Source: Effrenium voratum (Eukaryota > Sar > Dinophyceae > Suessiales > Symbiodiniaceae). From it: a DNA stretch of 64,000 bases. The stretch is taken from assembly GCA_963377175.1 (NCBI GenBank), contig CAUJNA010003290.1, positions 427,480 through 491,479 of the forward strand, in the 5' to 3' direction. The notes beneath the pieces are model-generated. The model searched no databases and was not told where the DNA came from. It saw nothing but the letters and a program-made list of their open reading frames with translations. A program made the position numbers and the translations under genes. This document shows positions 20,025-30,640 of the stretch, one piece after another (position 1 is the first letter of the stretch; each line of letters starts with the position of its first letter).

Positions 20025-20155
20025 TTGGTGGTTTGGAGCCCGGTGGTTTGTTGGTGTTCTGGAGTGGTTGCGCATTTACCCTCTACAGCAGCCAGGGCTT
20101 CGAATTCAAATCCAAACCAATCTAAACCACCAATTAAAGGTTACCTGATATAAGG
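20025..20155 (+). mobile_element. tRNA-derived SINE, copy 1
   Basis: It begins TTGGTGGTTTGGAGCCCGG and has an A-box-like TGGTTTGTTGG at 20044. A degenerate B box (TTCAAATCC) lies near 20105. The tail CCTGATATAAGGGTC is shared with the copy at about 32535. The arrangement matches a tRNA-like head followed by a family-specific tail. Confidence 0.6.
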
Positions 20156-20924
20156 GTCTGTCCTGTTTTTGGAGTTGGTACCTTTCTTTTTGGTGGTTTC
20201 AAAGGAAACCCAAAGGGAAACCCAATCCAAACCACTTGGGGGTAACCTCTGCATGGTGCCAATGCCCTGGGTCTAAGCCCTGCGCGTCTCCAGCCCTTGC
20301 TCCAGTGGCTGTCTCTCAGCCATCAACCTGCCAAGCAAATCTGCCGAGCGTCGATCTGCGCCTTCCGTGCCAATGAAACATGCCAATGGACGAGCTCTAC
20401 ACATTTATGTGGAAAGCATCCTTTAAAAGGTGAGTGAAAGAGTTGAGAAAAAAAGGAAAAACAGAAAGGTACTAGGCAAGCAGCGCCCAAAACACTTTGA
20501 CTGTTGTTCCTGCCAACATCGTTGTAAGGCCTTTCCAAATTTCCACAACCAAATGAAACGAAACCAGGTGGTTGACCACATCTACGCTGCCCAGTTTTTG
20601 GGGGTTTGGGGGTGGTCACCTGTACCTCGCATGCGCTGAATAGGAAGCTCCATGTTGAAGGCTTCGCAAGGGCCCCTGAGTCTTCCAGCGCTGCGATGAA
20701 ATACAGGTGAGCGCCCAAAACCCTAAATCTGGGCAGCGTAGGTGGGGTCAACCACCTGGTTTCGGTTCGATCAAGGTATGAGTTCGTGTGACAAGCGCAT
20801 ACTTATGTGAGAAGGTATCGGCAGAACACACACACACACAAAGACGCACTGCTCTTGTCTGTCGGCAAGGGAAGCGGTTCAATGGACATGGGAAACTGCG
20901 CGAGTTTGCTGATGTTTGTGGAAC

Positions 20925-21115
20925 ATTGAGTGAGTGAGTTAGTGAGTGAGTGAGAGAGAGTGAGTGCGTGCGTGCGTGCGTGAGCGAGCGAGGGAGTGAG
21001 CGAGCGAGCGAGTGAGTGAGCGAGCGAGTGAGTGAGCGAGCGAGTGAGTGAGCGAGTGAGCGAGTGAGCGAGTGAGTGAGAGAGCGAGCGAGTGAGTGAG
21101 CGAGCGAGTGCGCCG
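20925..21115. repeat. (GAGT/GAGC)n tandem repeat
   Basis: A tetranucleotide array alternating GAGT and GAGC, with a short GCGT stretch in the middle, spans about 190 bases. Frames through it (Thr-His-Ser-Leu repeats on the minus strand) are not genes. Confidence 0.9.
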
Positions 21116-21492
21116 TTGTCCTTCCTGGATACTATGGCCGAACGGAAGGGGATGCAACAGGCAAGGTGGAGTGATTCTTATACAACTCTCAATCACTCCC
21201 TCCAGCGATTTCAAGTCTATAAGGGTGAGAGCAAACATTGGATGACGTTTCAAACAAACCAGCAGGAAACACTCACTCTCACCGACACCTGCCAAGGACT
21301 GCTTTTTCGGCCAGCACTCGGGTTTTGAGACAAGGCGCAGTCTTTGCAGGGCACAGTGTTTTGTTGATTTAATTTATCTATTTTTGGGGGGGGCTTGTAG
21401 GGAAGCGGGGGGGGTGTGGGAGGCGGAGGGAAAACAAACAAAACAATCTCACCGCACCCAGTTTGCCAAACCTCCTCCCTTCACCCCAGTTG

Positions 21493-21606
21493 CAGAGGCT
21501 CATGGCTCGCCTGTCCACCTGCAGCTGCAAGTGGCACTTCTCCACCTTCACCTGTTGGCTCTGCAGCTGGAGCTCCTCGGCACGGGACTCATCGAGATCA
21601 GCTTCC
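21493..21606 (-). CDS. Exon-like island (coiled coil)
   Basis: The minus strand reads EADLDESRAEELQLQ, then SQQVKVEKCHLQLQVDRRAM, a convincing coiled-coil pattern. An in-frame TGA lies just upstream, so the exon must begin after it, at TTGAAAG/GAAG. Family C copy C2 ends about 15 bases upstream on this strand. Possible donors are CAG/GTGGAC and TGGG/GTGAAG. Confidence 0.45.
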
Positions 21607-21620
21607 TTTCAACCCATGGG

Positions 21621-21730
21621 CTTCCATTTGGTTTTGCGACCCCTGGAAAAATAAAAAATGTGTCCAGTAGTGATAGATTCCCTCTAAAACCAAGAGTGGA
21701 AAATACAAAATATTCTTAAGCAAATGGAAG
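21621..21730 (-). mobile_element. Family C TIR element, copy C2
   Basis: The ends are CTTCCATTTGG and CTTAAGCAAATGGAAG. The interior has TCCAGTAGTGATAGATTCCC. On the minus strand ATTTTTTATTTTTCCAG/GGG is a strong 3' splice-site look-alike about 20 bases before the end. Confidence 0.85.
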
Positions 21731-22654
21731 TAGCTTTTGTTTTTTTTGCCCAGCGATCCTTAGGTGTCAACGGGAATCCCAGAAACAGGCGCTGGGGGGT
21801 GCTTTTCAAACTGGTGCAGCTTTCAAACTTAGGTGGAAAGAAACGGCAGGCTTGGAGAGGGGTGGGACGAATCAGATGGATGCGGACGGGGGAAACGCAA
21901 GCTTCTGAGGACAATTTTTAGGATTTGACACGCCGTTGAACATGGCCAGTTTGTGTCTGACGAATGCAGGGTTTGCAAGCAGCACACAAACCTTCACGTA
22001 ACATGGTCAGTAGACCTCTGGCAAATCCGCAAGGCAATACAGTCTTTGAGAACGGGTAACGAGATGTGGAAAACATATCCTTAGAAAATGGTTGGTTTCT
22101 TGTGGACGAAAGCACCAGCTTTGACACATGTCAGGCTGTTGGTTTGCGTCACATCTAGCACCCCGCATTTCATTTGCGTGGGATCTTATTGAAGGGGCAT
22201 CCCCCTTCCCCCGACTCGCAGGTTTCATCGTTTGGCGCAAGTTGAAAAGCCAAGTGGTGACATCTTTACACTTGCCCACATATGGGTGCGTCCTTTTTCT
22301 GAGGCTACCGCTGATTTGTTCTAGAGGAAAACCAAAAGAAGCACCCAAATGTTGGGGCGCTGCCGTAAAAGCAACACACCCATGCATGCCATGATCCAAA
22401 GACCTGCTGCGAGGGGCAATCATAGTTCGCCTGCCTTCTAAGGATATGAAGAGACCCTTTTTTGAAGGTCCGACTATTCAAAGCACTATTTTGATAGATA
22501 GTAGTTCAGTCGACAAAAAGCAAAGAGTGGCCCAAAGGCCCAACCCTAGTGCACAAATTGTGTTGGGGTTGACCATATTTACACAGGAGTCCACCAAACA
22601 ATAGGGAAAACGCCTGGAATCCACATGAAATCCGCTGAACGGGTTGCCATAGAA

Positions 22655-22796
22655 CCCCCTACTCCAAATACCCTCTGATTTCAGGGTATCATGCCGACCC
22701 TCTACCCAAAAAGGAGGTATTTGCTATGGAAAACCGATCGGTTTCCCCAAAGTACCCTGAAAAAAGTGGGTATTTTGAGTAGGGGGAAGACTCCAC
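22655..22796. mobile_element. Family B TIR element, copy B2
   Basis: It begins CCCCCTACTCCAAATACCC and ends GGGTATTTTGAGTAGGGGG, nearly perfect inverted 19-base ends. The centre contains GGTATCATGCCGACCCTCTAC. It lies directly against the exon-like island at 22805-22860. Confidence 0.85.
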
Positions 22797-22804
22797 AAAT
22801 TGCG

Positions 22805-22860
22805 TCCTCCAGGGCCGCGCTTCTCTCTTCCGCGAGCTTCCGCAGCTCCTGCAGCTGGTC
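22805..22860 (-). CDS. Exon-like island (coiled coil) next to B2
   Basis: The minus strand has the acceptor-like CTTTCTTCCATCAG followed by DQLQELRKLAEERSAALEDA, a clear coiled-coil segment. The 3' edge is uncertain because no GT follows directly; dinoflagellates also use GC and GA donors. Element B2 begins within about 10 bases of the edge. Confidence 0.5.
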
Positions 22861-23569
22861 CTGATGGAAGAAAGGGCTGAGCTTCCTATGCGGCAGAAAC
22901 CCTTTCATGGGGGCTGATAAGGCCCCCAAATGACCATGGGTAACTTTTCCCATGTGGTTTTCCCTCATGGTCATCCCATATAAAGGACCTTTTGATCAAC
23001 CCCCATATACTTTCTAGTTGGGTTGAACATTCAAGTGGAAACTACATTGTTAAAGGCGATGAGGGGAGGGGGAGGGAGCCCAAAGAAGCGCGAAATAAGG
23101 CTTTCATAACGGCTTAAGGGCGCACTTGGGCTTCCTCCCCCTCCCCTCCCTCCCCCCTGGGCCCCATGACTGAACAGAAACTCTGGAACTCACATCCATT
23201 ATCAGAATTGCAATGCAGGAAAAACCGGATGGGACAACAAACCCTGGAAAAGAAACTCTGAAACTAACAATGCAGACCGCATGACAAATGTTGCTGCGTC
23301 TACAAGCTTGCTGGCTCAAGTAATTCGTCCTTGCTGTGCCCTCCTGCCCTGAAGTGCCCAATAGCAAGAACGTTCTGTCAGCAAGTTTCCGATCAGCACA
23401 GCTCCCTCGGGCAGCAAAGCTGTTCTTGGTGGAAAACACGACGTGTTTCATCGCAAAAACGCAGTCCTGTTGAAGCTGCAACTGCTTTCGTTCCTCGGCG
23501 CGAGACAAACTTGTTAACAGAGTGCGCTGTGCAGAAGGGATTCATACCGCTGCGGGTCTCTCTCCCTCG

Positions 23570-23570
23570 C

Positions 23571-23620
<50 letters not shown>

Positions 23621-23739
23621 CCTCTCTCTCCAGGGTCTTTTTGCCACCTTTGGTGGAAACATGATCGACCTCCTTGAAGGATTCCTTTTTGAGGGGTCCC
23701 CAATCTCAAAAGGTGGCAAAAAGACCCCCCTGTCTCGCG

Positions 23740-23765
<26 letters not shown>
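23570..23765. repeat. (TC)n microsatellite split by a TIR element
   Basis: A long (TC)n tract (about 23572-23632) continues at about 23739-23762. Between them lies a 96-base segment starting GGGTCTTTTTGCCACCTTTGG and ending with its inverse, CAAAAGGTGGCAAAAAGACCC. The simplest reading is an insertion of a short TIR element into an existing microsatellite. Confidence 0.8.
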
Positions 23766-23770
<5 letters not shown>

Positions 23771-24029
23771 GATGTATTTCAACCAGCCTGCAACCAAGGC
23801 GCTGTCTCTTTCAGGCTCCTCCTTGCCTGGCACAAGAAACCAACGATATCAGCGGGATCCAGGACTATTCCGCTAGTCCTAAGGGGGGGTGGGTTGCGGA
23901 TTGTTGATGTGACTTCTTGAAGACATGCAATGGCACTCCCCCTTGAGTCGGTTAGTCTTCAACTCCTGGTCTCCTGAGCACGCAGTTGCCGCCACTTTCT
24001 GACAATAACATGACTGTAAAGCGTTCTTC

Positions 24030-24240
24030 GAAATGCAGCAAGCCTCTGCTCACGCTGCGCCAACCGAATCCCCGAGATCCATGGCTCCGAAGACAAACCA
24101 AGCGCATGCGAGCGAGCCATCCGCCGGAAGCATCTCGGAGGCTAAGACATCGCCTCCTTCTGGGTCTCCCTCCTTTCGAACTGCAGCCGGTCATCGTCAC
24201 GCCGCGCCTTTTGCGCAGCAGACCTGGGAGCAGGCGCCCT
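24030..24240 (+). other. GC-rich island, possible exon
   Basis: The plus strand is open as a Ser/Ala/Pro-rich segment that includes MAPKTNQAHASEPSAGS. The minus strand is open too, as an Arg-rich segment. The composition resembles the exon islands, but I cannot choose strand or function. Confidence 0.25.
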
Positions 24241-25513
24241 TGAGTTGTTACGGAAGAATGCGCACCTACTACTACAAATCTAGCTAATATACATAACGGC
24301 AGTAAATATGATTTTATATCTGTACTGTGCAACTTAAGACGATTAAATACCGATACACTAATCCGTTAATGAAGAAATGATAGAATTGGACTTGATAGGA
24401 TCGTTCCAGCTAATATTGCTAATAAATCTAGATGTGCAAGATTGTAAATAAGTTTGAAGCAACTGTGCATCAGTGGCAACAACCACCTGCCAAGAAGGCA
24501 CCTGCTGGTCTAAAACTCGGTCCCAGGATGCAAGGCCAATGCGCATACATGCGACGTGACTCGATTTGTTTGCCATATGAAATGTTCATAGCCACCCACG
24601 CATTACATCTACATATGTATATATATATATTAATATGTGGTTAATTAGCCCAGGTTGACAATAGAAGTGCCCACCGCACCTCACTGTGGCTATCTCCCTT
24701 TTCATCCACCGTGTTGGTCAAGATTCGGAACTCGACATAAAAGTCTCATGAACTGGCCGATTTCGTCAAAAGCCCAGGTTGCCCGCCTCACGAGTGGATG
24801 AATATGTATCTTCTGTGTGTTGCTTGCTATTTTGTCTTCTCTTTTGGGGACACAACCCACAGCAAGATCAACTGTTTTGGGGTCCCCCAAGGCGAAATCT
24901 CACTTGATGAATGAGGATGTATCTTCTGTTTGTTACTTTACCTGATGTTGCTTTCAATTTAGGGAGCCACACAACCAACCGCAACATCAGCCATTTTTGG
25001 GGTCCCCAAATGAGGCGAATTCCGACCACCAGAGTCCGCAGATCTGGTCCAACCCCTCACATCAAAGCTGCAGTAACCCCCCGCAACCTATGTGCTCCAC
25101 CAAACAAAGCTAGGATCCCCGAAGGAACCGTCATGGGTATTTTCGGTCATGCCAGAGACTGCACGAACCCCCATGTTTCACATACAAAAAAAAGAAAAAC
25201 AACACACAAGCACAATGACCATAAACAGTATCAATCATAAATAAAACGCAGTGTATTCTTGTATGCCACTGCTACATACTGTTGCCATGGTACAGAACTG
25301 CTCCAAAGATCCTGTCACAAGACAATTGGTCCATGTTGGGAAATTACAGGGGGTCAAGCCGCTTGCCCTGCCACCAACTAACATGGAGCCTGACTGGAAG
25401 GTCCTGGTTTCAACCATTTTCCTTTTAAAGGAACCCGGTCCCAACGTCAGGCTCCAGGTGAAAAGAGGGTACCAAGTTTCTATCCATGTCGTTTGGTCCA
25501 AATGCGTGGAGCT

Positions 25514-25645
25514 CCCCCTACTCAAAATACCCGCTTTTGGCCGGGTATTTTTGGGAAAACCTGGTTTTCCAAGGTAAATACCTCCTTTTTTAGTGGAGGC
25601 TCGACATGATACCCTGAAAAAAGAGGGCGTTTGGAGTAGGGGGGG
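25514..25645. mobile_element. Family B TIR element, copy B3, inverted
   Basis: Ends are CCCCCTACTCAAAATACCCG and GAGTAGGGGG-type. Its core CTCGACATGATACCC is the reverse complement of the core in B2, so this copy is in the opposite orientation. It abuts the exon-like island at 25662. Confidence 0.8.
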
Positions 25646-25661
25646 GAGCCTCCCCGCCCCG

Positions 25662-25752
25662 CGGACTTTTCGGTCCCAGAAGCCAGGCTTCCTCCAGCTG
25701 CATCCTGGAGAGACCCTCCAGGGCTTGTAGCTGCCCGCTGAGCGTGCCTAAC
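25662..25752 (-). CDS. Exon-like island (coiled coil) next to B3
   Basis: The minus strand reads LGTLSGQLQALEGLSRMQLE and continues EAWLLGPKSPRG, an amphipathic helix. CGGTTAG could be the acceptor. Element A2 lies immediately upstream and B3 immediately downstream on this strand, so the island is framed by two TIR elements. Confidence 0.45.
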
Positions 25753-25757
25753 CGAAA

Positions 25758-25868
25758 AATCCTCCAGTCGAGAGGGTGGAAGGGTACCAACTTGTTTTGG
25801 GTGTAGTCTGTTTTAGTAGGGGAACACTCCCCCCAAAAAGTTGGGAGAGAAGGGCACTGGGGGACCTA
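25758..25868 (-). mobile_element. Family A TIR element, copy A2
   Basis: A diverged copy with AATCCTCCAG at the low end and GGGGGACCTA at the high end. The TAGTCTGTTTTAGTAGGGGA core is retained. Its exon-like neighbour begins within about 10 bases on the low side. Confidence 0.65.
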
Positions 25869-26240
25869 GGACCTAGAGCGAAAGTTTTCAGAGGGTGGTT
25901 GGACGAAATCCACTTCGCACCAGATTGAAACTCTTGCCACTGGAAGTTGACACAACTCTCCAGGGACGTCTTGAAAAAAGGGTTCTGTGCACTTCCATGT
26001 GGACGGGAGGGTAGCCTCTTTGATCTTTTCAAACATATTTTGAAGGGAAACCCCCACAAAAGCTGGGCCCAATTTGGGCCAAGGAATGGACATCCTTTTG
26101 GGAGTCACAAGGGCAAACAGGAGATGCACTTTTAAGGGGGTCCCATTTTATGGTAGCATAAAGCAGGTGAAGGCCCATAAAATCAATCGGAGTAGCTCTT
26201 TACCTTTGGTTCTTAGTTCTTTTGGCAGGGAAACATATGC

Positions 26241-26310
26241 CATGTGGGTGTGGCTCACAACTAGGGCCCGAAATGGAACCCTGGGTTTTAGAGTTTGACC
26301 CACACCCATG
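26241..26310. mobile_element. Family D TIR element, copy D2, short
   Basis: The ends CATGTGGGTGTGGCTCA and GACCCACACCCATG are inverted repeats around a 40-base centre. Confidence 0.65.
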
Positions 26311-26710
26311 TCTACAATGAGCCAACCAACAAACATGTGCTTCATGTTTACAGACTATGGTTCGACATAGGCGTAGGAAACCAAGGAATTTTATTGCAAA
26401 GGCACTGGCAGTACCACTGGATGCCACGCACCAGTGGGATTGCATGGAAGTCCTGTACAGAAGACACATGAGTCACAATCAAAACCCGGTGTTAAAATGG
26501 TCTACCCAGCAGATATCCGCTGCTATTCATGGCAAGGGCATTGTTCCTTACTAATCTTCATCTGCCCGGGTTTTGAGCACGTGGCTCACATGTCAAAAGA
26601 AAAAAACGGGTGGCTTGGTGCGAACTTCTTTTGTGAAACACTTGCTCGGTGAGCTCCCGTGACCCAGCAAGATCATCATCTCTCACAACGATTCGTACAG
26701 TAAAACTCAC

Positions 26711-26842
26711 CTTGCCCTGGGAAAAAGCCAAATCGTACCCCCAGTGAACGTCCGATTCAATCCCCACTGAAATCGATTCTAACATGGGTGGTGAATTCAC
26801 CTGCCCCCAAATGGTACCAAAACGGTTTTGACCCACAGCCAC
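26711..26842. mobile_element. Family D TIR element, copy D3
   Basis: It shares the interior GTGGTGAATTCACC and the end GGTTTTGACCCACAGCCAC with copies at 43773, 52268 and 60410. The left terminus is diverged. Confidence 0.65.
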
Positions 26843-27267
26843 CTTTTTTTGTTGCAGTGTAAGATCGGGAAACCCGCCACCGAGTGCATGTTCCCTAAAC
26901 ACGTCCAAGCCCAAGCCGGGCGGCGGTTTTGGCTCCGCAGCTTATGCAGCTCCTGATGCGGACATCGAAAACCAAACGAGGGAGAAAAGCGAGCGCTGGG
27001 CTGTATGTAGTACCATCCTACAAAATACGGACCTAGCTACTAGCCGCCTCACTTTTCCTTCCAGGTTTCTTTTACATATCGGCTGGAAATCATGGCAAGG
27101 AACTTGGGGCCCTAGCTGAAAACATAGGAACCAAAGGAACCACAAAGTCATGAGTGTAATTCAAATACACAGCCACACCATGCCCAAAGTCACTTAAGGG
27201 TTGCACTGATCCCATATCAATGCCCTGCTCAACCCCATTTTGCCCAATGGCGACATTGCGACTAGCC

Positions 27268-27368
27268 TCTCAGACGCCAAGTTTTGACTCCTGCGGCAAC
27301 TCCTCCAGGCGCCTCAGCGCCGCATCGACCTCCTCCAACGCCTCAGGCGACATCGAAACTCGACTCGA
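27268..27368 (-). CDS. Exon-like island (coiled coil, stop at end)
   Basis: After an acceptor-like CTACCGCCAG the minus strand reads SRVSMSPEALEEVDAALRRL and EELPQESKLGV, then TGA. It could be a terminal exon, or the exon may end before the stop. The pattern is a short coiled coil. Confidence 0.4.
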
Positions 27369-28033
27369 CGGCTGGCGGTAGGCTCACGTGGAGCGCTCGG
27401 GGCTGGGAAGGCACGCTGAAAGGATCAGAAAGGCGCAACCCCCCTCAACAAAGCACCAGACATGGGGTCCCAAGAGGAAACCAATCTGCCACCTCCCAGA
27501 GGTGCCATGTTGGTGGAGAAAAGGGATGCCCGTGCGAGCTTGCAAGCAACAAGAAAAATGGGCCTGGTCGAATGGCTCTAATCAGGATCGGTACGTGTTC
27601 GCTCCCTGGGCACTGGGAGATAAAAAGAGTCCAACTGGGTGTGTCCTTTTGTTGAGGGTGCCTTCTCTTGGTGAGAACCACTATTTTGGGGGGGTCCAAC
27701 CTAAAAAGGAGCATCCAACCAAAGTTGAGTCATGGTAATAGCAACATGTTACGAGTACCTGGACCCTCGAGCAACCAACAAATACCAAAAAAACAAACAA
27801 CAAAAAAAACAACACTAATCATAATGTTGGGTTGCAAAAAGGAATTCACCAAACATACGTTTCAATAACCCATATTCAAGGGTCCAGCTAGCAACCCTTT
27901 CGCCCCTTGGCAAAGCACCCCCAGCAGCAGCAGGCGGTAGGATGGCAGCAGGTCACAAAGCCACGCTAGGACCTGGCGAAGCCAACCCGAAGCGGCGGGG
28001 GTGTCGGGGTGTGCCGTTCAAAAGATCCTAAAT

Positions 28034-30640
28034 GGGCGTGTGTGTGAGTGAATGTATTGTGTGTGTGGTGTGTGTGTGAGTGAATGTATTGTGTGTGTGG
28101 TGTGTGTGTGAGTGAATGTATTGTGTGTGTGGTGTGTGTGTGAGTGAATGTATTGTGTGTGTGGTGTGTGTGTGAGTGAATGTATTGTGTGTGTGGTGTG
28201 TGTGTGAGTGAATGTATTGTGTGTGTGGTGTGTGTGTGAGTGAATGTATTGTGTGTGTGGTGTGTGTGTGGTGAATGTATTGTGTGTGTGGTGTGTGAGT
28301 GAATGTATTGTGTGTGTGGTGTGTGTGTGAGTGAATGTATTGTGTGTGTGGTGTGTGAGTGAATGTGTGAGTGAATGTATTGTGTGTGTGGTGTGTGTGT
28401 GAGTGAATGTATTGTGTGTGTGGTGTGTGTGTGAGTGAATGTATTGTGTGTGTGTGTGTGTGTGAGTGAATGTATTGTGTGTGTGTGTGTGTGTGTGAGT
28501 GAATGTATTGTGTGTGTGTGGTGTGTGTGTGAGTGAATGTATTGTGTGTGTGGTGTGTGTGTGAGTGAATGTATTGTGTGTGTGGTGTGTGTGTGAGTGA
28601 ATGTATTGTGTGTGTGGTGTGTGTGTGAGTGAATGTATTGTGTGTGTGGTGTGTGTGTGAGTGAATGTATTGTGTGTGTGGTGTGTGTGTGAGTGAATGT
28701 ATTGTGTGTGTGGTGTGTGTGTGAGTGAATGTATTGTGTGTGTGGTGTGTGTGTGTGAGTGAATGTATTGTGTGTGTGGTGTGTGTGTGAGTGAATGTAT
28801 TGTGTGTGTGGTGTGTGTGTGAGTGAATGTATTGTGTGTGTGGTGTGTGTGTGAGTGAATGTATTGTGTGTGTGGTGTGTGTGTGAGTGAATGTATTGTG
28901 TGTGTGGTGTGTGTGTGAGTGAATGTATTGTGTGTGTGGTGTGTGTGTGAGTGAATGTATTGTGTTGTGTGTGTGGTGTGTGTGTGAGTGAATGTATTGT
29001 GTGTGTGGTGTGTGTGTGAGTGAATGTATTGTGTTGTGTGTGTGGTGTGTGTGTGAGTGAATGTATTGTGTGTGGTGTGTGTGTGAGTGAATGTATTGTG
29101 TGTGTGGTGTGTGTGTGAGTGAATGTATTGTGTTGTGTGTGTGGTGTGTGTGTGTGAGTGAATGTATTGTGTGTGTGGTGTGTGTGTGAGTGAATGTATT
29201 GTGTGTGTGGTGTGTGTGAGTGAATGTATTGTGTTGTGTGTGTGGTGTGTGTGTGAGTGAATGTATTGTGTGTGTGGTGTGTGTGTGTGTGAGTGAATGT
29301 ATTGTGTTGTGTGTGTGGTGTGTGTGTGAGTGAACGTATTGTGTGTGTGGTGTGTGTGTGTGAGTGAATGTATTGTGTTGTGTGCGTGGTGTGTGTGTGA
29401 GTGAATGTATTGTGTGTGTGGTGTGTGTGTGTGAGTGAATGTATTGTGTTGTGTGCGTGGTGTGTGTGTGTGTGTGAGTGAATGTATTGTGTGTGTGGTG
29501 TGTGTGTGAGTGAATGTATTGTGTTGTGTGTGTGGTGTGTGTGTGTGAGTGAATGTATTGTGTGTGTGGTGTGTGTGTGAGTGAATGTATTGTGTTGTGT
29601 GTGTGGTGTGTGTGAGTGAATGTAGTGTGTTCTGTGTGTGTGTGTGTGAGTGAATGTATTGTGTTGTGTGTGTGTGAGTGAGTGAATGTATTGTGTTGTG
29701 TGTGTGGTGTGTGTGAGTGAATGTATTGTGTTCTGTGTGTGTGAGTGAATGTATTGTGTTGTGTGCGTGGTGTGTGTGTGAGTGAATGTATTGTGTGTGT
29801 GGTGTGTGTGTGAGTGAATGTATTGTGTTGTGTGTATGGTGTGTGTGAGTGAATGTAGTGTGTTGTGTGTGTGTGAGTGAGTGAATGTATTCTGTTGTGT
29901 GTGTGTGGTGTGTGTGTGTGAGTGATTGTATTGTGTTGTGTGTGTGTGAGTGAATGTATTGTGTGTGTGTGTGTTGTGTGTGTGTGAGTGAATGTATAGT
30001 GTTGTGTGTGTGTGTGTCTGTGTGGTGTGTGTGTGTGAGTGAATGTATTGTGTTGTGTGTGTGGTGTGTGTGTGTGTGAGAGTGAATGTATTGTGTGTGT
30101 GTGGTGTGTGTGTGTGAGTGAATGTATTGTGTTGTGTGTGTGTGTGGTGTGTGTGAGTGAATGTATTGTGTTGTGTGTGTGTGTGAGTGAATGTATTGTC
30201 TTGTGTGTGTGGTGTGTGTGTGTGAGTGAATGTATTGTGTTGTGTGTGTGTGTGAGTGAATGTATTGTGTGTGAGTGAATGTATTGTGTTGTGTGTGTGT
30301 GAGTGAATGTATTGTGTTGTGTGTGTGGTGTGTGCGTGAGTGAATGTATTGTGTTGTGTGTGTGGTGTGTGTGAGTGAATGTATTTGTTGTGTGTGTGGT
30401 GTGTGTGTGAATGTATTGTGTTGTGTGTGTGAGTGAATGTATTGTGTGTGTGAGAGACTGTATTGTGTTGTGTGTGTGTGAGTGAATGTATTGTGTTGTG
30501 TGTGTGTGGTGTGTGTGTGTGAGTGAATGTATTGTGTTGTGTGTGTGGTGTGAGTGTGTGTGTGAGTGAATGTATTTTGTTGTGTGTGTGGTGTGAGTGT
30601 GTGTGAGTGAATGTATTTTGTTTTGTGTGTGTGTGTTTTG
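28034..30640. repeat. Satellite array of 32-bp TG-rich units
   Basis: The unit is about 32 bp and contains AGTGAATGTATTGTG followed by GT-rich DNA. AATGTATT recurs every 32 bases from 28051 to about 28950. From about 28960 a 37-bp variant with an extra TTGTG alternates with the 32-bp form, giving a higher-order period near 70 bp. To the right of about 29600 the units become irregular. Because 32 is not a multiple of three and the minus strand of the unit has no stop in any frame, two very long His/Thr-rich frames run through the whole array. They are artefacts of the repeat. Confidence 0.95.

Noticed and set aside
28034..30640. Regular 32-bp periodicity as a CRISPR array
   Set aside because: The units are contiguous with no unique spacers, and the window is eukaryotic.
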